Below, in pieces: positions 1 through 8,742 of a stretch of 64,000 bases of DNA. Within the stretch, counting starts at the first letter, position 1, and each line of letters opens with the position of its first letter. Origin of the DNA: Methylotuvimicrobium buryatense 5G (GTDB lineage: Bacteria > Pseudomonadota > Gammaproteobacteria > Methylococcales > Methylomonadaceae); contig NZ_KB455575.1 of NCBI RefSeq assembly GCF_000341735.1, forward strand, positions 190,582 to 254,581, in the 5' to 3' direction. A model generated the notes under the pieces. It was not told the origin of the DNA, made no database searches, and was given only the letters and a program-made list of their open reading frames with translations. The translations under genes were made by a program, and so were the position numbers.

Positions 1-361
1 TTACAATTGGTATCTGGTCGGTTTGGTGTTGAAATGGCTCAAATCGGCCGGCGGTGTCGATGCGATAGAAGCCGTCAACATCAGAAAAGCGGCGAGTTTG
101 TATGATGCAATCGATAGTTCTTCGTTATATACCAATCCGGTGCAAACCGAATTTCGTTCGCGAATGAACGTACCTTTCATCTTATCCGATGCATCGCTCG
201 ATAAAGAATTTTTAACCCAAGCCGAAGCCAATGGGTTCGCCGAATTAAAAGGGCATCGTTCCGTTGGCGGTATGCGTGCGAGTATTTATAATGCAATGCC
301 TGAGGAAGGCGTAAACGCTTTAATTGAATTCATGGCCGAATTCGAAAGAACCCGAGCCTGA
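1..361 (+). CDS. serC: Phosphoserine aminotransferase, C-terminal part (5' end outside window)
   Basis: PLP-dependent enzyme that converts 3-phosphohydroxypyruvate and glutamate to phosphoserine, and also serves pyridoxine synthesis. Only the last ~119 codons are present, reading in frame from base 2. The visible part has the SerC C-terminal signatures [12 protein letters not shown], the 'RSRMNVPF' segment and the closing '[17 protein letters not shown]' block that contacts the substrate phosphate. It is the first visible gene of the serC-pheA-hisC-tyrA-aroA-cmk-rpsA run, and pheA begins 10 bp after its stop. The gene looks intact at the 3' end. The identity is secure from the C-terminal block and the gene order. 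Confidence 0.93.
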   Translation, partial: YNWYLVGLVLKWLKSAGGVDAIEAVNIRKAASLYDAIDSSSLYTNPVQTEFRSRMNVPFILSDASLDKEFLTQAEANGFAELKGHRSVGGMRASIYNAMPEEGVNALIEFMAEFERTRA

Positions 362-371
362 GTATTGCAAC

Positions 372-1457
372 ATGACTTCAATTACTCCTCTTGCCGATTT
401 AAGGGCACGAATTGATTCGATCGACGAACAGATTCTGCAGTTGATCAATCAACGCGCGTCTTGTGCCATCGAAGTGGCTAAAACCAAGATGGCGGAAGGT
501 GAATCGGGATGTTTTTACCGGCCGGATAGGGAGTCGTTGGTATTAAGACGGGTTAAGGCGCTCAATCAAGGTCCGCTTGCCGATGAAACCGCGATGCGTT
601 TTTTTAGGGAGTTGATGTCGGCCTGTTTAGCGCTTGAAAAACCATTGGACGTCGCGTTTTTGGGGCCGGAAGGTACTTTTACTCAACAGGCAACGATTAA
701 GCATTTCGGGCATGCGGTCAATGCAGTGCCCGCTACGACGATCGCGGAAATATTCAATGCGGTCGAAAACGAGCATTGTCAGTTCGGCGTCGTGCCGGTC
801 GAAAATTCGACAGAAGGCGTGGTCAATCATACCTTGGATCGGTTCGTTAGTTCGCCGCTGAAGATTTGCGGCGAGGTTGAATTACGGGTTCATCATAATC
901 TAATCGGTAATGCCGGGAGTCTTGAGGATATCGCGGAGGTTTTTTCGCACCAGCAATCCTTGGCGCAGTGCCGTCAATGGTTGGATCTGCACTTGCCCGA
1001 TGCGAAACGTACCGCTGTCAACAGTAACGGTGAGGCGGCTCGCTTAGCTGCCGGTTCGAAAGATAAAGCGGCGATAGCTGGAAAATTCGCTGCCGAACTT
1101 TACGGGCTCTCGGTCATCGAAGGCAACATCGAGGACGAGTCGAATAATACCACCCGATTCATCATTATCGGTCGCCAGATTTCAGGGTCGACCGGTAAGG
1201 ATAAAACCTCGCTGTTGGTGTCGACCGGCAATCAGCCGGGCGCGCTTTATCGAGTCTTGGAGCCGTTCGCGCATCACGGTATCGGCATGATGCATATCGA
1301 ATCGAGGCCGTCGCGTCAAGGTCTGTGGGATTATGTGTTCTTTATTGACATCGAAGGTCATGCCGAGGACGAAAATGTCGCGGCGGCGTTAAAAATGCTG
1401 GGTGCCCGAGTCAGTATGTTGAATATATTGGGATCGTACCCGAAGGCGGTTTTATAA
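372..1457 (+). CDS. pheA: Bifunctional chorismate mutase / prephenate dehydratase (P-protein)
   Basis: Converts chorismate to prephenate and then phenylpyruvate, the committed branch to phenylalanine. At 361 aa it has the usual P-protein length. An AroQ-type chorismate mutase helix bundle occupies about residues 1-90 (LADLRARIDSIDEQILQLIN). The prephenate dehydratase domain begins at 'VAFLGPEGTFTQQA' (about 95) and contains 'NSTEGVVNHTLD'. A C-terminal ACT regulatory domain carries 'GALYRVLEPFAHHGI' and 'ESRPSR', the latter being the Phe-binding motif. The ATG at 372 is preferred over an in-frame codon at 324, which would overlap serC. Allosteric control by Phe is expected from the family. 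Confidence 0.96.
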   Translation: MTSITPLADLRARIDSIDEQILQLINQRASCAIEVAKTKMAEGESGCFYRPDRESLVLRRVKALNQGPLADETAMRFFRELMSACLALEKPLDVAFLGPEGTFTQQATIKHFGHAVNAVPATTIAEIFNAVENEHCQFGVVPVENSTEGVVNHTLDRFVSSPLKICGEVELRVHHNLIGNAGSLEDIAEVFSHQQSLAQCRQWLDLHLPDAKRTAVNSNGEAARLAAGSKDKAAIAGKFAAELYGLSVIEGNIEDESNNTTRFIIIGRQISGSTGKDKTSLLVSTGNQPGALYRVLEPFAHHGIGMMHIESRPSRQGLWDYVFFIDIEGHAEDENVAAALKMLGARVSMLNILGSYPKAVL

Positions 1458-1551
1458 AAATGAAACGCGTAAATTCCGGAGCGTCTAGCTTCTTGATAGT
1501 CGGCTTAATCAGCGTTATTCGTGCGTATAACGTTTAAAATCATATTTATTA

Positions 1552-2664
1552 ATGAATATCACCGATAATTTTTATTCCCTGGCCACGCCTGGCGTGCAGC
1601 GCCTTATTCCTTATGTTCCCGGTAAACCGATCGAAGAACTCGAGCGCGAATTAGGTCTGAGCGATATCGTTAAATTGGCATCGAATGAAAACCCGCTAGG
1701 GCCGAGTCCAATGGCGTTGGCGGCGATTCATGCGACCTTGCCGGATTTGGCGCGTTACCCCGATGGTAACGGCTTCAAGTTGAAACGCGCGTTGGCCGAA
1801 AAATTTAGCGTCGATATGTCGCAAATTACATTGGGTAACGGTTCTAATGAAATTCTGGAGTTACTGGCCAGAGCTTTTTTAACACCGGCTCATGAAGTGA
1901 TTTTTTCGCAGCATGCATTCGCCGTTTATCCGATTGTGACGCAGGCCGTCGGTGCTACCGGCGTCGTTATTCCGGCGCGCGAATACGGGCATGATCTCGA
2001 TGCGATGTTGGCGGCGGTCAATGATAAAACCCGGCTTATTTTTATTGCGAATCCAAATAATCCGACCGGCACCTTATTGGCGCCCGATGAGCTGCGCCAT
2101 TTTATTGCGGCATTGCCGAGTCATGTGCTTTGCGTCTTGGACGAAGCTTATTACGAATTTATCGACCCGCAAAGCCGTGCCGACTCAATCGCCTGGTTGA
2201 TTGCCCATCCCAATTTGATCGTGACCCGGACTTTTTCCAAGGCATACGGATTAGCGGGCTTACGTGTCGGTTACAGTTTTTCCAATCCGAGGGTTGCCGA
2301 TTTTTTGAATCGAGTGCGCCAACCCTTCAATAATAATATGCTTGCATTGGCGGCGGCTGAAGCGGCGCTTGCAGATCATGAGCATTTGCAACGTACGATA
2401 GCGACCAACAACGATGGCATGCAGCAGTTAATCGATGGATTCCGTCAGCTCGGACTGGAATGGATTCCGTCGGCCGGCAATTTTGTATCGGTCGATGTCA
2501 AGCGTTCGGGAGACGGCGTTTATCAGGCTTTGTTGCAAAAAGGCGTCATCGTAAGGCCGGTCGCGAATTACGAAATGCCCGACTATTTGCGCATTAGTAT
2601 CGGTACGCCCACCGAAAATAGCCGTTGTCTCGAGGCGTTACAGGCTGTGCTCGCTGATGTTTAA
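1552..2664 (+). CDS. hisC: Histidinol-phosphate / aromatic aminotransferase
   Basis: Class-I/II fold PLP aminotransferase of 370 aa. Seen: 'NPNNPTG', the aspartate in 'LDEAYYEF' and the Schiff-base lysine in 'TFSKAYGLAGLRVGY'. HisC proteins encoded in this pheA-hisC-tyrA setting usually accept both imidazole-acetol phosphate and aromatic keto acids, so it probably serves histidine synthesis and the last transamination of Phe/Tyr. A 94-bp gap separates it from pheA, enough for an internal promoter although none is clear. Its 3' end overlaps tyrA by 8 bp, suggesting coupled translation. Confidence 0.94.
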   Translation: MNITDNFYSLATPGVQRLIPYVPGKPIEELERELGLSDIVKLASNENPLGPSPMALAAIHATLPDLARYPDGNGFKLKRALAEKFSVDMSQITLGNGSNEILELLARAFLTPAHEVIFSQHAFAVYPIVTQAVGATGVVIPAREYGHDLDAMLAAVNDKTRLIFIANPNNPTGTLLAPDELRHFIAALPSHVLCVLDEAYYEFIDPQSRADSIAWLIAHPNLIVTRTFSKAYGLAGLRVGYSFSNPRVADFLNRVRQPFNNNMLALAAAEAALADHEHLQRTIATNNDGMQQLIDGFRQLGLEWIPSAGNFVSVDVKRSGDGVYQALLQKGVIVRPVANYEMPDYLRISIGTPTENSRCLEALQAVLADV

Positions 2665-3532
2665 TAAGCTGTGTCTGATTGGCGTCGGGTTAATCGGCGG
2701 CTCGATAGCTCGTGCTGCACGCGATCGAGGCTTGTGTAAGACTATCGTCGCTTACGGTCGTGAAATAGATCTCGATAATTTGAAAGAAGCTCGGCGGTTG
2801 GGTGTCGTCGACGAGTATTTTATAAACCTCGAAGCGGCCGTGAAGGATGCCGACTGCATCGTCATCGCGACGCCGGTCGGCGCAATCGAAAAGGTACTTG
2901 GCGAGTTGCAGCCTTATTGGTCCGATCGAGCCGTTTATTCCGACGTCGGCAGTACCAAAGGCAATGTCGTCGATGCCGCTAAGCGAGTGTTCGGGTCCGT
3001 GCCGAGTAATTTTGTCCCGGCCCATCCGATTGCCGGAGCCGAACAAAGCGGTGTAACGGCTTCGGTGAATGGTTTATTCGATGATAAGCGACTGATTATC
3101 ACGCCGGTTGAGCAAACCGATCCGAAGGCGACGGCATCAATTCAGCAGTTTTGGCAGCGCTTGGGAGCGATCGTGTCGATCATGGAAGTCGATCATCATG
3201 ATGCGATACTAGCCGCGACCAGTCATTTGCCGCATTTATTGGCTTTTGTGTTGGTCGATTTGCTCGGACGTAAGGACGAGCAAGTCGAAATATTTAAATA
3301 CGCAGCCGGTGGTTTTAAGGATTTTACGCGCATCGCTTCAAGCGATCCGACCATGTGGCTGGATATTTGTTTGGCCAATAGACAAAAATTAATACCGCTG
3401 ATTCAACAGCTTAAACAAGAATTGGATACGATGGAACTGGCTCTCGAAAACGACGATAGCCAGCAGATTTTTCAAACCTTCACATACGCGGGTCAAGCCC
3501 GGCAGCGTTTTCTCGATCAATTGACAAATTAA
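2657..3532 (+). CDS. tyrA: Prephenate dehydrogenase
   Basis: NAD(P)-dependent oxidative decarboxylation of prephenate to hydroxyphenylpyruvate, the tyrosine branch. The 291-aa protein has an N-terminal Rossmann motif 'LIGVGLIGGS' (about residues 7-16), the substrate-site block 'AHPIAGAEQSG' near the middle and an all-helical C-terminal domain containing 'SHLPHLLA'. In pseudomonads the equivalent gene is fused to aroA. Here the two are separate, with a 1-bp gap. No ACT domain is visible, so feedback control by tyrosine, if any, would act directly on the catalytic core. Confidence 0.94.
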   Translation: MFNKLCLIGVGLIGGSIARAARDRGLCKTIVAYGREIDLDNLKEARRLGVVDEYFINLEAAVKDADCIVIATPVGAIEKVLGELQPYWSDRAVYSDVGSTKGNVVDAAKRVFGSVPSNFVPAHPIAGAEQSGVTASVNGLFDDKRLIITPVEQTDPKATASIQQFWQRLGAIVSIMEVDHHDAILAATSHLPHLLAFVLVDLLGRKDEQVEIFKYAAGGFKDFTRIASSDPTMWLDICLANRQKLIPLIQQLKQELDTMELALENDDSQQIFQTFTYAGQARQRFLDQLTN

Positions 3533-3533
3533 A

Positions 3534-4853
3534 ATGGCTAAAACGATAACTTTCACTGTACAACCCGGCGGTTCATTAAATGGGCAAGCAAGGGTCCCTG
3601 GCGACAAGTCGATTTCTCACCGTTCTATCATGCTCGGTTCGCTGGCCGATGGCGTCACGCATGTCAAAGGCTTTCTCGAAGCCGAAGACGCATTGGCGAC
3701 GCTACAGGCATTCAGAGACATGGGGGTCGTTATCGAAGGGCCGAAAAATGGCGAATTGACGATTCATGGGGTCGGCAAACACGGTTTGAAGGCGCCGCAA
3801 AAACCATTGTATCTTGGCAACTCGGGCACATCGATGCGCTTACTCTCCGGGTTGTTGGCAGGGCAGGCTTTCGACTCGGTATTGACCGGCGACAAATCCT
3901 TGTCCGGCAGGCCGATGAAACGGGTTACCGATCCGTTGGCGCAAATGGGTGCGGTGATTGAAACGACGGAAAAGGGCACGGCGCCGCTGCATATCAAAGG
4001 GCAGGCCGGCAAACTTAAAGGCATCGATTATCAAATGCCAATGGCTAGCGCGCAAGTCAAATCGTGTTTGTTATTGGCTGGGATGTACGCAGAAGGGGCG
4101 ACCCGCGTTACCGAGCCGGCGCCGACACGCGATCATACCGAGCGGATGCTGAGCGGTTTTTCGTATCCGGTCGAAAAAGATGGGGCCAGGGTGACGATTA
4201 CTGCCGAAGGTAGACTCACGGCGTCCGATATCGATGTGCCCAGCGATATTTCTTCAGCGGCGTTTTTTTTGGTCGGAGCATCCATTGCGCCAGGTTCCGA
4301 TATCGTGCTGAATCATGTGGGTATCAATCCTACTCGTACCGGTGTGATCGATATTCTGCGACTGATGGGTGCAAATATCGAAATATTGAACGAGCGTATC
4401 GTCGGTGGAGAACCGGTAGCCGATCTGCATGTTAAATCGGCACCATTGAAAGGCATCGATATTCCTGAGGAATTGGTTCCGCTGGCGATCGATGAATTTC
4501 CGGTATTGTTTGTTGCTGCGGCTTGCGCCGAAGGACAAACCCGTTTGACCGGCGCCGAAGAACTCAGGGTCAAGGAATCCGACCGGATTCAAGTCATGGC
4601 CGATGGCTTAAAAATTTTGGGAGTCGATGCTCAGCCGACGCCGGACGGCATGATCATCCAAGGCGGAAAAATCGGTTCGGGTTCGGTCGAGTCGCATGGC
4701 GACCATCGTATCGCGATGGCTTTTTCAATTGCCGGGCTCAGAGCCGACGGAAAAATCGTCATCAACGATTGCGAAAACGTCAATACATCCTTTCCGGAGT
4801 TCATAGAGATCGCTCCGGCCCTGGGTTTAAAACTGCAGTCCGAGCAAGGCTAA
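3534..4853 (+). CDS. aroA: 3-phosphoshikimate 1-carboxyvinyltransferase (EPSP synthase)
   Basis: Transfers enolpyruvyl from PEP to shikimate-3-phosphate, the sixth step of the shikimate pathway. The 439-aa protein has the full two-domain fold: 'PGDKSISHRS' near the N-terminus, 'GNSGTSMRLLSG', 'SLSGRPMKRV', 'SAQVKSCLLLAG', 'DEFPVLFVAAA' and 'LRVKESDRI'. The combination of RPM and SAQVKS is the pattern of class II-type EPSP synthases rather than the E. coli type. It lies directly behind tyrA and shares one base with the cmk start, so it is translated within one polycistron. Confidence 0.96.
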   Translation: MAKTITFTVQPGGSLNGQARVPGDKSISHRSIMLGSLADGVTHVKGFLEAEDALATLQAFRDMGVVIEGPKNGELTIHGVGKHGLKAPQKPLYLGNSGTSMRLLSGLLAGQAFDSVLTGDKSLSGRPMKRVTDPLAQMGAVIETTEKGTAPLHIKGQAGKLKGIDYQMPMASAQVKSCLLLAGMYAEGATRVTEPAPTRDHTERMLSGFSYPVEKDGARVTITAEGRLTASDIDVPSDISSAAFFLVGASIAPGSDIVLNHVGINPTRTGVIDILRLMGANIEILNERIVGGEPVADLHVKSAPLKGIDIPEELVPLAIDEFPVLFVAAACAEGQTRLTGAEELRVKESDRIQVMADGLKILGVDAQPTPDGMIIQGGKIGSGSVESHGDHRIAMAFSIAGLRADGKIVINDCENVNTSFPEFIEIAPALGLKLQSEQG

Positions 4854-5509
4854 TGTCGGTTCCGGTATTGACAATCGACGGTCCGTCCGGCGCCGGTAAA
4901 GGCACGGTCAGTCGGGCAATTGCGAGAAAATTGGGTTGGCACTATTTGGACAGCGGTTCGATCTATCGTTCGTTGGCCATTGCCGCCATTGCCGCAGGAG
5001 CCGACTTGAGCGACGAGGCGGTTGTTGCGGAAGTTGCCAAAGCGATGGTATTGGAGTTCGAATCCGCCGACGAATTGACCGTTAAGCTTGATGGTAAGGA
5101 TATAACCGGTCAATTGGGTCTTGAAAGTACAGGCAATGCAGCTTCGGTGGTCGCCGCGTTGCCTGAAGTTAGAAAGGTTCTACTGCAAAAACAAAAGGAT
5201 TTTAAAAAGCCGCCCGGTTTGGTTGCAGACGGTCGGGACATGGGTACCGTCGTATTTCCTGATGCTCAAAATAAGGTGTTTTTAACGGCAAGTGCTGAAG
5301 AAAGAGCGATGCGCCGATATAAACAGTTGAAAGAAAAAGGAATTGATGCTAACCTTTCGCTCATTACTCAAGAGATTGAAGAGCGGGATCGCCGCGATCA
5401 ACAGCGCAAAGCCGCGCCGTTGATGCAGGCTAATGATGCTGTTTTTATCGATTCTTCCGATATGTCCATCGAGACGGTCATTGAGCAGATAGTAAATTTG
5501 ATTCGCTGA
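4853..5509 (+). CDS. cmk: Cytidylate kinase
   Basis: Phosphorylates CMP/dCMP for nucleotide synthesis. The 218-aa protein begins MSVPVLTIDGPSGAGKGT, containing the P-loop 'GPSGAGKGT'. It also has 'YLDSGSIYRS' in the CMP-binding region, 'DGRDMGTVVFPDA' and an arginine-rich lid 'EERDRRDQQRKAAPL'. The start is the ATG of a TAATG overlap with aroA. An in-frame open stretch reaches back inside aroA but has no cmk homology. The aroA-cmk-rpsA order is conserved in gammaproteobacteria. A hairpin with a T-run follows. Confidence 0.95.
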   Translation: MSVPVLTIDGPSGAGKGTVSRAIARKLGWHYLDSGSIYRSLAIAAIAAGADLSDEAVVAEVAKAMVLEFESADELTVKLDGKDITGQLGLESTGNAASVVAALPEVRKVLLQKQKDFKKPPGLVADGRDMGTVVFPDAQNKVFLTASAEERAMRRYKQLKEKGIDANLSLITQEIEERDRRDQQRKAAPLMQANDAVFIDSSDMSIETVIEQIVNLIR

Positions 5510-5524
5510 GTAGTATTTACATAC

Positions 5525-5555
5525 GCCGCAAGCAGTATTAAGCGGCTTTTTTTTT
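5525..5555 (+). terminator. Weak intrinsic terminator between cmk and rpsA
   Basis: A GCCGC/GCGGC stem (5525-5529 with 5542-5546) with a 12-nt loop is followed directly by nine T residues. The short stem suggests partial termination, which would lower but not abolish readthrough into rpsA. rpsA normally has its own promoters. Confidence 0.6.
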
Positions 5556-5615
5556 AACCTTGATAACTTATATGAAGCTTGTGCCTATTTACAACAAGCT
5601 TGGGAAAGAAGAACA

Positions 5616-7277
5616 ATGAGCGAAAGCTTTGCTGAATTATTTGAAGAAAGTTTAGCCAAGACCGAAATGCGTCCTGGTGCAATGTTAATGGGTACCGTTG
5701 TCGATATCGAAAATGAATTCGTGATTGTCAGCACCCAAGCCAAATCAGAGGGTGTGATCCCGAAATGGCAGTTTTTGAATGCCGATGGTGATTTGGAAGT
5801 AGAAGTCGGCGATGAGATCGAAGTCGCTCTCGATTTATTTGAAGACGGCTTGGGAGCCACTCTTCTTTCCCGCGATAAAGCCAAGAAAAACAAAGCTTGG
5901 ATCGAATTGGAACAGGCCTTCGAAAAAGAAGAAACCATTACCGGCCGTATTACCGGCAAGGTTCGCGGCGGCTTTACCGTTGCCGTGGGTGCGTTGAGAG
6001 CGTTCCTGCCCGGTTCATTGGTCGATGTTCGTCCTATCAGGGATACGACTTTCTTGGAAAACCGCGATCTGGAATTCAAGGTTATCAAAATCGATCAAAA
6101 ACGTAACAATGTTGTATTGTCGCGTCGCGCTGTCGTAGAAAAAGAATACAGCGAAGAAAGAGAAGAACTGCTCAAATCCTTGCATGACGGCGCCGAAGTC
6201 ACCGGTATCGTCAAAAACCTGACCGATTACGGCGCCTTTATTGACCTGGGCGGTATTGATGGCTTGTTGCATATCACCGATATGGCGTGGCGCCGAGTTC
6301 GTCATCCTTCCGAGTGTGTTGAAATAGGCCAGGAAGTTAAAGTCAAGGTCCTAAAATTCGATAAAGAGAAAAACCGCGTTTCGTTGGGCATGAAACAATT
6401 GGGTGAAGATCCATGGCAAAACATCGCTCGTCGTTACCCGGCCGGTACTCGCGTATTCGGTAAAGTCAATAACCTGACCGATTACGGCTGCTTTATCGAA
6501 ATCGAAGAAGGCGTTGAAGGTTTGGTGCACGTTTCCGAAATGGATTGGACCAACAAAAACGTCAATCCTTCCAAAGTCGTGCAATTGGGCGATGAAGTCG
6601 AAGTCATGGTTTTGGAAATCGACGAAGAGCGTCGCCGCATTTCGTTGGGTATGAAGCAATGCCAAACCAATCCATGGGATGAATTTGCCGCGACTCATAA
6701 CAAAGGCGACAAAATTTCCGGCAAAATCAAATCGATCACCGATTTCGGTGTTTTCATTGGACTGGATGGCGGTATTGACGGTTTGGTTCATATGTCCGAT
6801 ATTTCTTGGACCGACGATACTGAAGCTGCCGCGCGCGATTACAAGAAAGGCGACGAGGTAGAAACCGTTATTTTGGCAGTCGACGCGGAGCGTGAACGTA
6901 TTTCGTTGGGTATTAAGCAACTTGAGCAAGACCCGTTCCAAAACTACCTAGCACTGCATGAAAAAGGCAGTCTCGTTAACGGAACGATTAAAGAAGTCGA
7001 TGCGAAGGGCGCTGTCATCACATTAGCCGATAATGTTGAAGGTTACCTGCGTGCTTCCGAGATTCAACGCGACCGCGTTGAAGATGCTCGGACGTTACTG
7101 AAAGAAGGCGAGCAAATCGAAGCGAAGTTTATCGGTGTCGATAAAAAGAGCAAATCGATTTCCTTGTCGATTAAGGCAAAGGATCAGGATGAAGAGTCCG
7201 AAGCCCTCAAAGACTATACTCAACAGCCTGCGGGTACGCCTACCTTGGGCGATATCTTCAAGCAAATGGAAAAGTAA
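5616..7277 (+). CDS. rpsA: 30S ribosomal protein S1
   Basis: Largest small-subunit protein. It captures mRNA leaders for initiation. The 553-aa length and six S1 OB-fold repeats match the proteobacterial form. Repeats 3-6 are obvious from recurring '[11 protein letters not shown]', 'GLLHITDM' and 'RVSLGMKQ'-like blocks. It starts [13 protein letters not shown] after a purine-rich GAAAGAAGAA leader. It has its own 106-bp upstream region behind the cmk hairpin, and S1 usually autoregulates its translation there. A strong terminator follows. Confidence 0.98.
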   Translation: MSESFAELFEESLAKTEMRPGAMLMGTVVDIENEFVIVSTQAKSEGVIPKWQFLNADGDLEVEVGDEIEVALDLFEDGLGATLLSRDKAKKNKAWIELEQAFEKEETITGRITGKVRGGFTVAVGALRAFLPGSLVDVRPIRDTTFLENRDLEFKVIKIDQKRNNVVLSRRAVVEKEYSEEREELLKSLHDGAEVTGIVKNLTDYGAFIDLGGIDGLLHITDMAWRRVRHPSECVEIGQEVKVKVLKFDKEKNRVSLGMKQLGEDPWQNIARRYPAGTRVFGKVNNLTDYGCFIEIEEGVEGLVHVSEMDWTNKNVNPSKVVQLGDEVEVMVLEIDEERRRISLGMKQCQTNPWDEFAATHNKGDKISGKIKSITDFGVFIGLDGGIDGLVHMSDISWTDDTEAAARDYKKGDEVETVILAVDAERERISLGIKQLEQDPFQNYLALHEKGSLVNGTIKEVDAKGAVITLADNVEGYLRASEIQRDRVEDARTLLKEGEQIEAKFIGVDKKSKSISLSIKAKDQDEESEALKDYTQQPAGTPTLGDIFKQMEK

Positions 7278-7289
7278 AGTCATGCAGAC

Positions 7290-7315
7290 GGGTGCGCCAT
7301 GGGGCGCACCCTTTT
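7290..7315 (+). terminator. Strong intrinsic terminator after rpsA
   Basis: A perfect 9-bp stem, GGGTGCGCC (7290-7298) with GGCGCACCC (7303-7311), closes a 4-nt loop and runs into TTTT. It ends the rpsA transcript just before ihfB. Confidence 0.9.
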
Positions 7316-7343
7316 GATTTTATTCATTTTCGCAGGATAGAAT

Positions 7344-7649
7344 GTGACAAAATCGGAATTAATAGAAGCACTCGCAAAACATCAGCCGCATCTAGCTTTA
7401 AAAGATGTCGAGTTGGCGGTCAAATGCATCATCGAACAGATGAGTCAGTCGTTGTCTTCCAATGAAAGAATAGAAATTAGGGGGTTTGGCAGCTTTTCGT
7501 TACGTGAACGCGAAGCTAGAATGGGGCGCAATCCTAAAACCGGTGAGTCGGTGGCCCTGCCCAAAAAATATGTACCGCACTTCAAGCCCGGTAAGGAGCT
7601 TAGAGATAGGGTTGATATGTCTCGCGAGCATTGCAAAATAACGGATTAA
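7344..7649 (+). CDS. ihfB: Integration host factor subunit beta
   Basis: DNA-bending protein that pairs with IHF-alpha, used in sigma54 promoters, recombination and nucleoid structure. The 101-aa protein has the HU/IHF fold with the beta-arm signature '[20 protein letters not shown]' and 'EIRGFGSF'. The start is GTG at 7344: the ATG two bases earlier runs straight into a stop, and an AGGATAG ribosome site precedes. Downstream of rpsA is its usual place in gammaproteobacteria. Confidence 0.96.
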   Translation: MTKSELIEALAKHQPHLALKDVELAVKCIIEQMSQSLSSNERIEIRGFGSFSLREREARMGRNPKTGESVALPKKYVPHFKPGKELRDRVDMSREHCKITD

Positions 7650-7759
7650 TCGCCGTTTCGTCAAACTGCTTGGCATTGTTAAATATTCCTTTGCCAATCC
7701 AGTGTTTCATAAATTAGGCACTGACAGATATTCCCAATCAACGTAACAATTGGACAATA

Positions 7760-8005
7760 ATGAAATTTCTCTCGATCGTTATTTTCATCAGTATTTTCAT
7801 TGTTGCGTTGATCTTTTCCGTTCTAAATTTTCACACAGTTCAAATCCATTTTTATTTCTTTACTATTTCGATGCCGCTCACTTTGGCTTTAACGTTAGAG
7901 TTGCTGGCGGGTATTATCATTGGCGTATTGGTTTCCGGTATTAGTTCATTTAAATTGAAAAGCCAATATGCAAAATTAATGAAGAAAATCGAAAAAGGTC
8001 AATAG
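7760..8005 (+). CDS. lapA: LapA-domain (DUF1049) inner-membrane protein
   Basis: The 81-aa protein has two hydrophobic helices (about residues 4-22 and 41-62) followed by a short basic/coiled tail (KLKSQYAKLMKKIEKG). This is the layout of LapA/YciS, which in E. coli works with LapB at the LPS assembly/LpxC control point. rpsA-ihfB-lapA-lapB is the common order. lapB does not follow here; about 500 bp of non-coding DNA with a dispersed repeat and then feoABC come next. The family call rests on size, topology and position. Confidence 0.75.
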   Translation: MKFLSIVIFISIFIVALIFSVLNFHTVQIHFYFFTISMPLTLALTLELLAGIIIGVLVSGISSFKLKSQYAKLMKKIEKGQ

Positions 8006-8109
8006 TCCTTAATCGGATAGCTAACCATGGAGTTCACATATTTCATGGGAAAATTCATATAAATCGTCAACCATCGGCGACCTCAAGTAGGACGAATCGG
8101 TTCTACTAC

Positions 8110-8324
8110 ATCAATCAAGCGAAGCATTGTTACTCCCTTTATATACTCCTCGTAGATCAAAATTCGGCGCCGGGGTGCCCGTCAAAGGACGCCGTGAATA
8201 CGTCCCTGTAGGCTCTATGCCAGCTCCATGCTGGCAAAGCCTTTGCCGAGCACCCCGGTGCCTCCTTAGACACTGCCGAAATTTGAAGTGCGAAAGGTAT
8301 AATCAATCAAGCGAAGCGTTGTTA
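8110..8324. repeat. 23-bp direct repeats around a dispersed element
   Basis: The 23-bp string starting ATCAATCAAGCGAAGC at 8110-8132 recurs at 8302-8324 with a single A/G difference. The second copy abuts the right end of the 8142-8301 element and the first lies 9 bp from its left end. The rest of the lapA-feoA gap (8006-8109 and 8325-8414) shows nothing else recognisable. Confidence 0.75.
8142..8301 (+). repeat. TATACC-ended dispersed element, copy 1
   Basis: About 160 bp with imperfect terminal inverted repeats (left TATACTCCTCGTAGATC, right inverted TATACCTTTCGCACTTC, both leading to (A)AATTTCGG-type sequence). The core GGACGCCGTGAATACGTCC is shared with the other copies. An internal CCAGC...GCTGG hairpin is present. 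It has no coding capacity. The same unit recurs near 14.3, 24.9, 31.2, 38.7, 39.6 and 57.3 kb in both orientations. Confidence 0.85.
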
Positions 8325-8414
8325 TGTTGAGCTTTCTCATGCACGAATAATCAAGGCAAGAGACGCGTACTGCGCTCGACCCGCCAATATCAAACAAGTT
8401 CGGAAAACCATGTT

Positions 8415-8463
8415 TTGACCTTAAGTCTAGTTATGATATAGTCATTTAATGAGAATCATTATT
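8415..8463 (+). promoter_or_regulatory. feo promoter with Fur box
   Basis: A -35 TTGACC (8415-8420) and -10 TATAGT (8437-8442) are separated by 16 bp. Immediately downstream, 8445-8463 reads TTTAATGAGAATCATTATT, a good match to the 19-bp Fur consensus. Fur-Fe(II) bound there would cover the start site, so iron-repressed expression of feoABC is expected. Confidence 0.8.
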
Positions 8464-8508
8464 ACTTATTATATTGTTTTGGGTATCCAAGACTAAGAGG
8501 CTAAGCGA

Positions 8509-8742
8509 ATGAACTTAAGTTTAAAGAACCTCATCGTTGGCGATTGCGGCCGCATAACCGGATTCGATAAATCTGCAAAGGCCTACCGAAAACGCTTGTT
8601 GGCGATGGGCTTAACGCCCGGCACACAGTTTTGTGTCACTCGCTTTGCTCCAATGGGGGACCCGGTCGAGATAAAGCTGCGTGGTTTTTCATTGACATTA
8701 CGCAAGGATGAAGCATCTGTCTTATTGATCGAGAAAATTTAA
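8509..8742 (+). CDS. feoA: Ferrous iron transport protein A
   Basis: The 77-aa SH3-like cytosolic protein required for FeoB activity. It contains the family pattern 'KAYRKRLLAMGLTPGT' and 'GDPVEIKLRGFSLTLRKDEA'. An AAGAGG ribosome site precedes the ATG. Its stop overlaps the feoB start (TAATG), and the transcript is headed by the Fur-boxed promoter at 8415-8463. Confidence 0.93.
   Translation: MNLSLKNLIVGDCGRITGFDKSAKAYRKRLLAMGLTPGTQFCVTRFAPMGDPVEIKLRGFSLTLRKDEASVLLIEKI

Noticed and set aside
4523-4852. N-terminal extension of cmk inside aroA
   Set aside because: In frame but arginine-rich nonsense compared with kinases; the TAATG start at 4853 gives the correct N-terminus.
6351-6941. Long minus-strand ORF (196 aa) inside rpsA
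   Set aside because: It mirrors the S1 repeats on the opposite strand, has no ribosome site or family features, and rpsA itself is certain.
8142-8301. Small ORFs through the TATACC elements (for example a 67-aa frame at 8127-8330)
   Set aside because: Frames are not conserved between copies, and some copies are internally deleted; the unit is non-coding.
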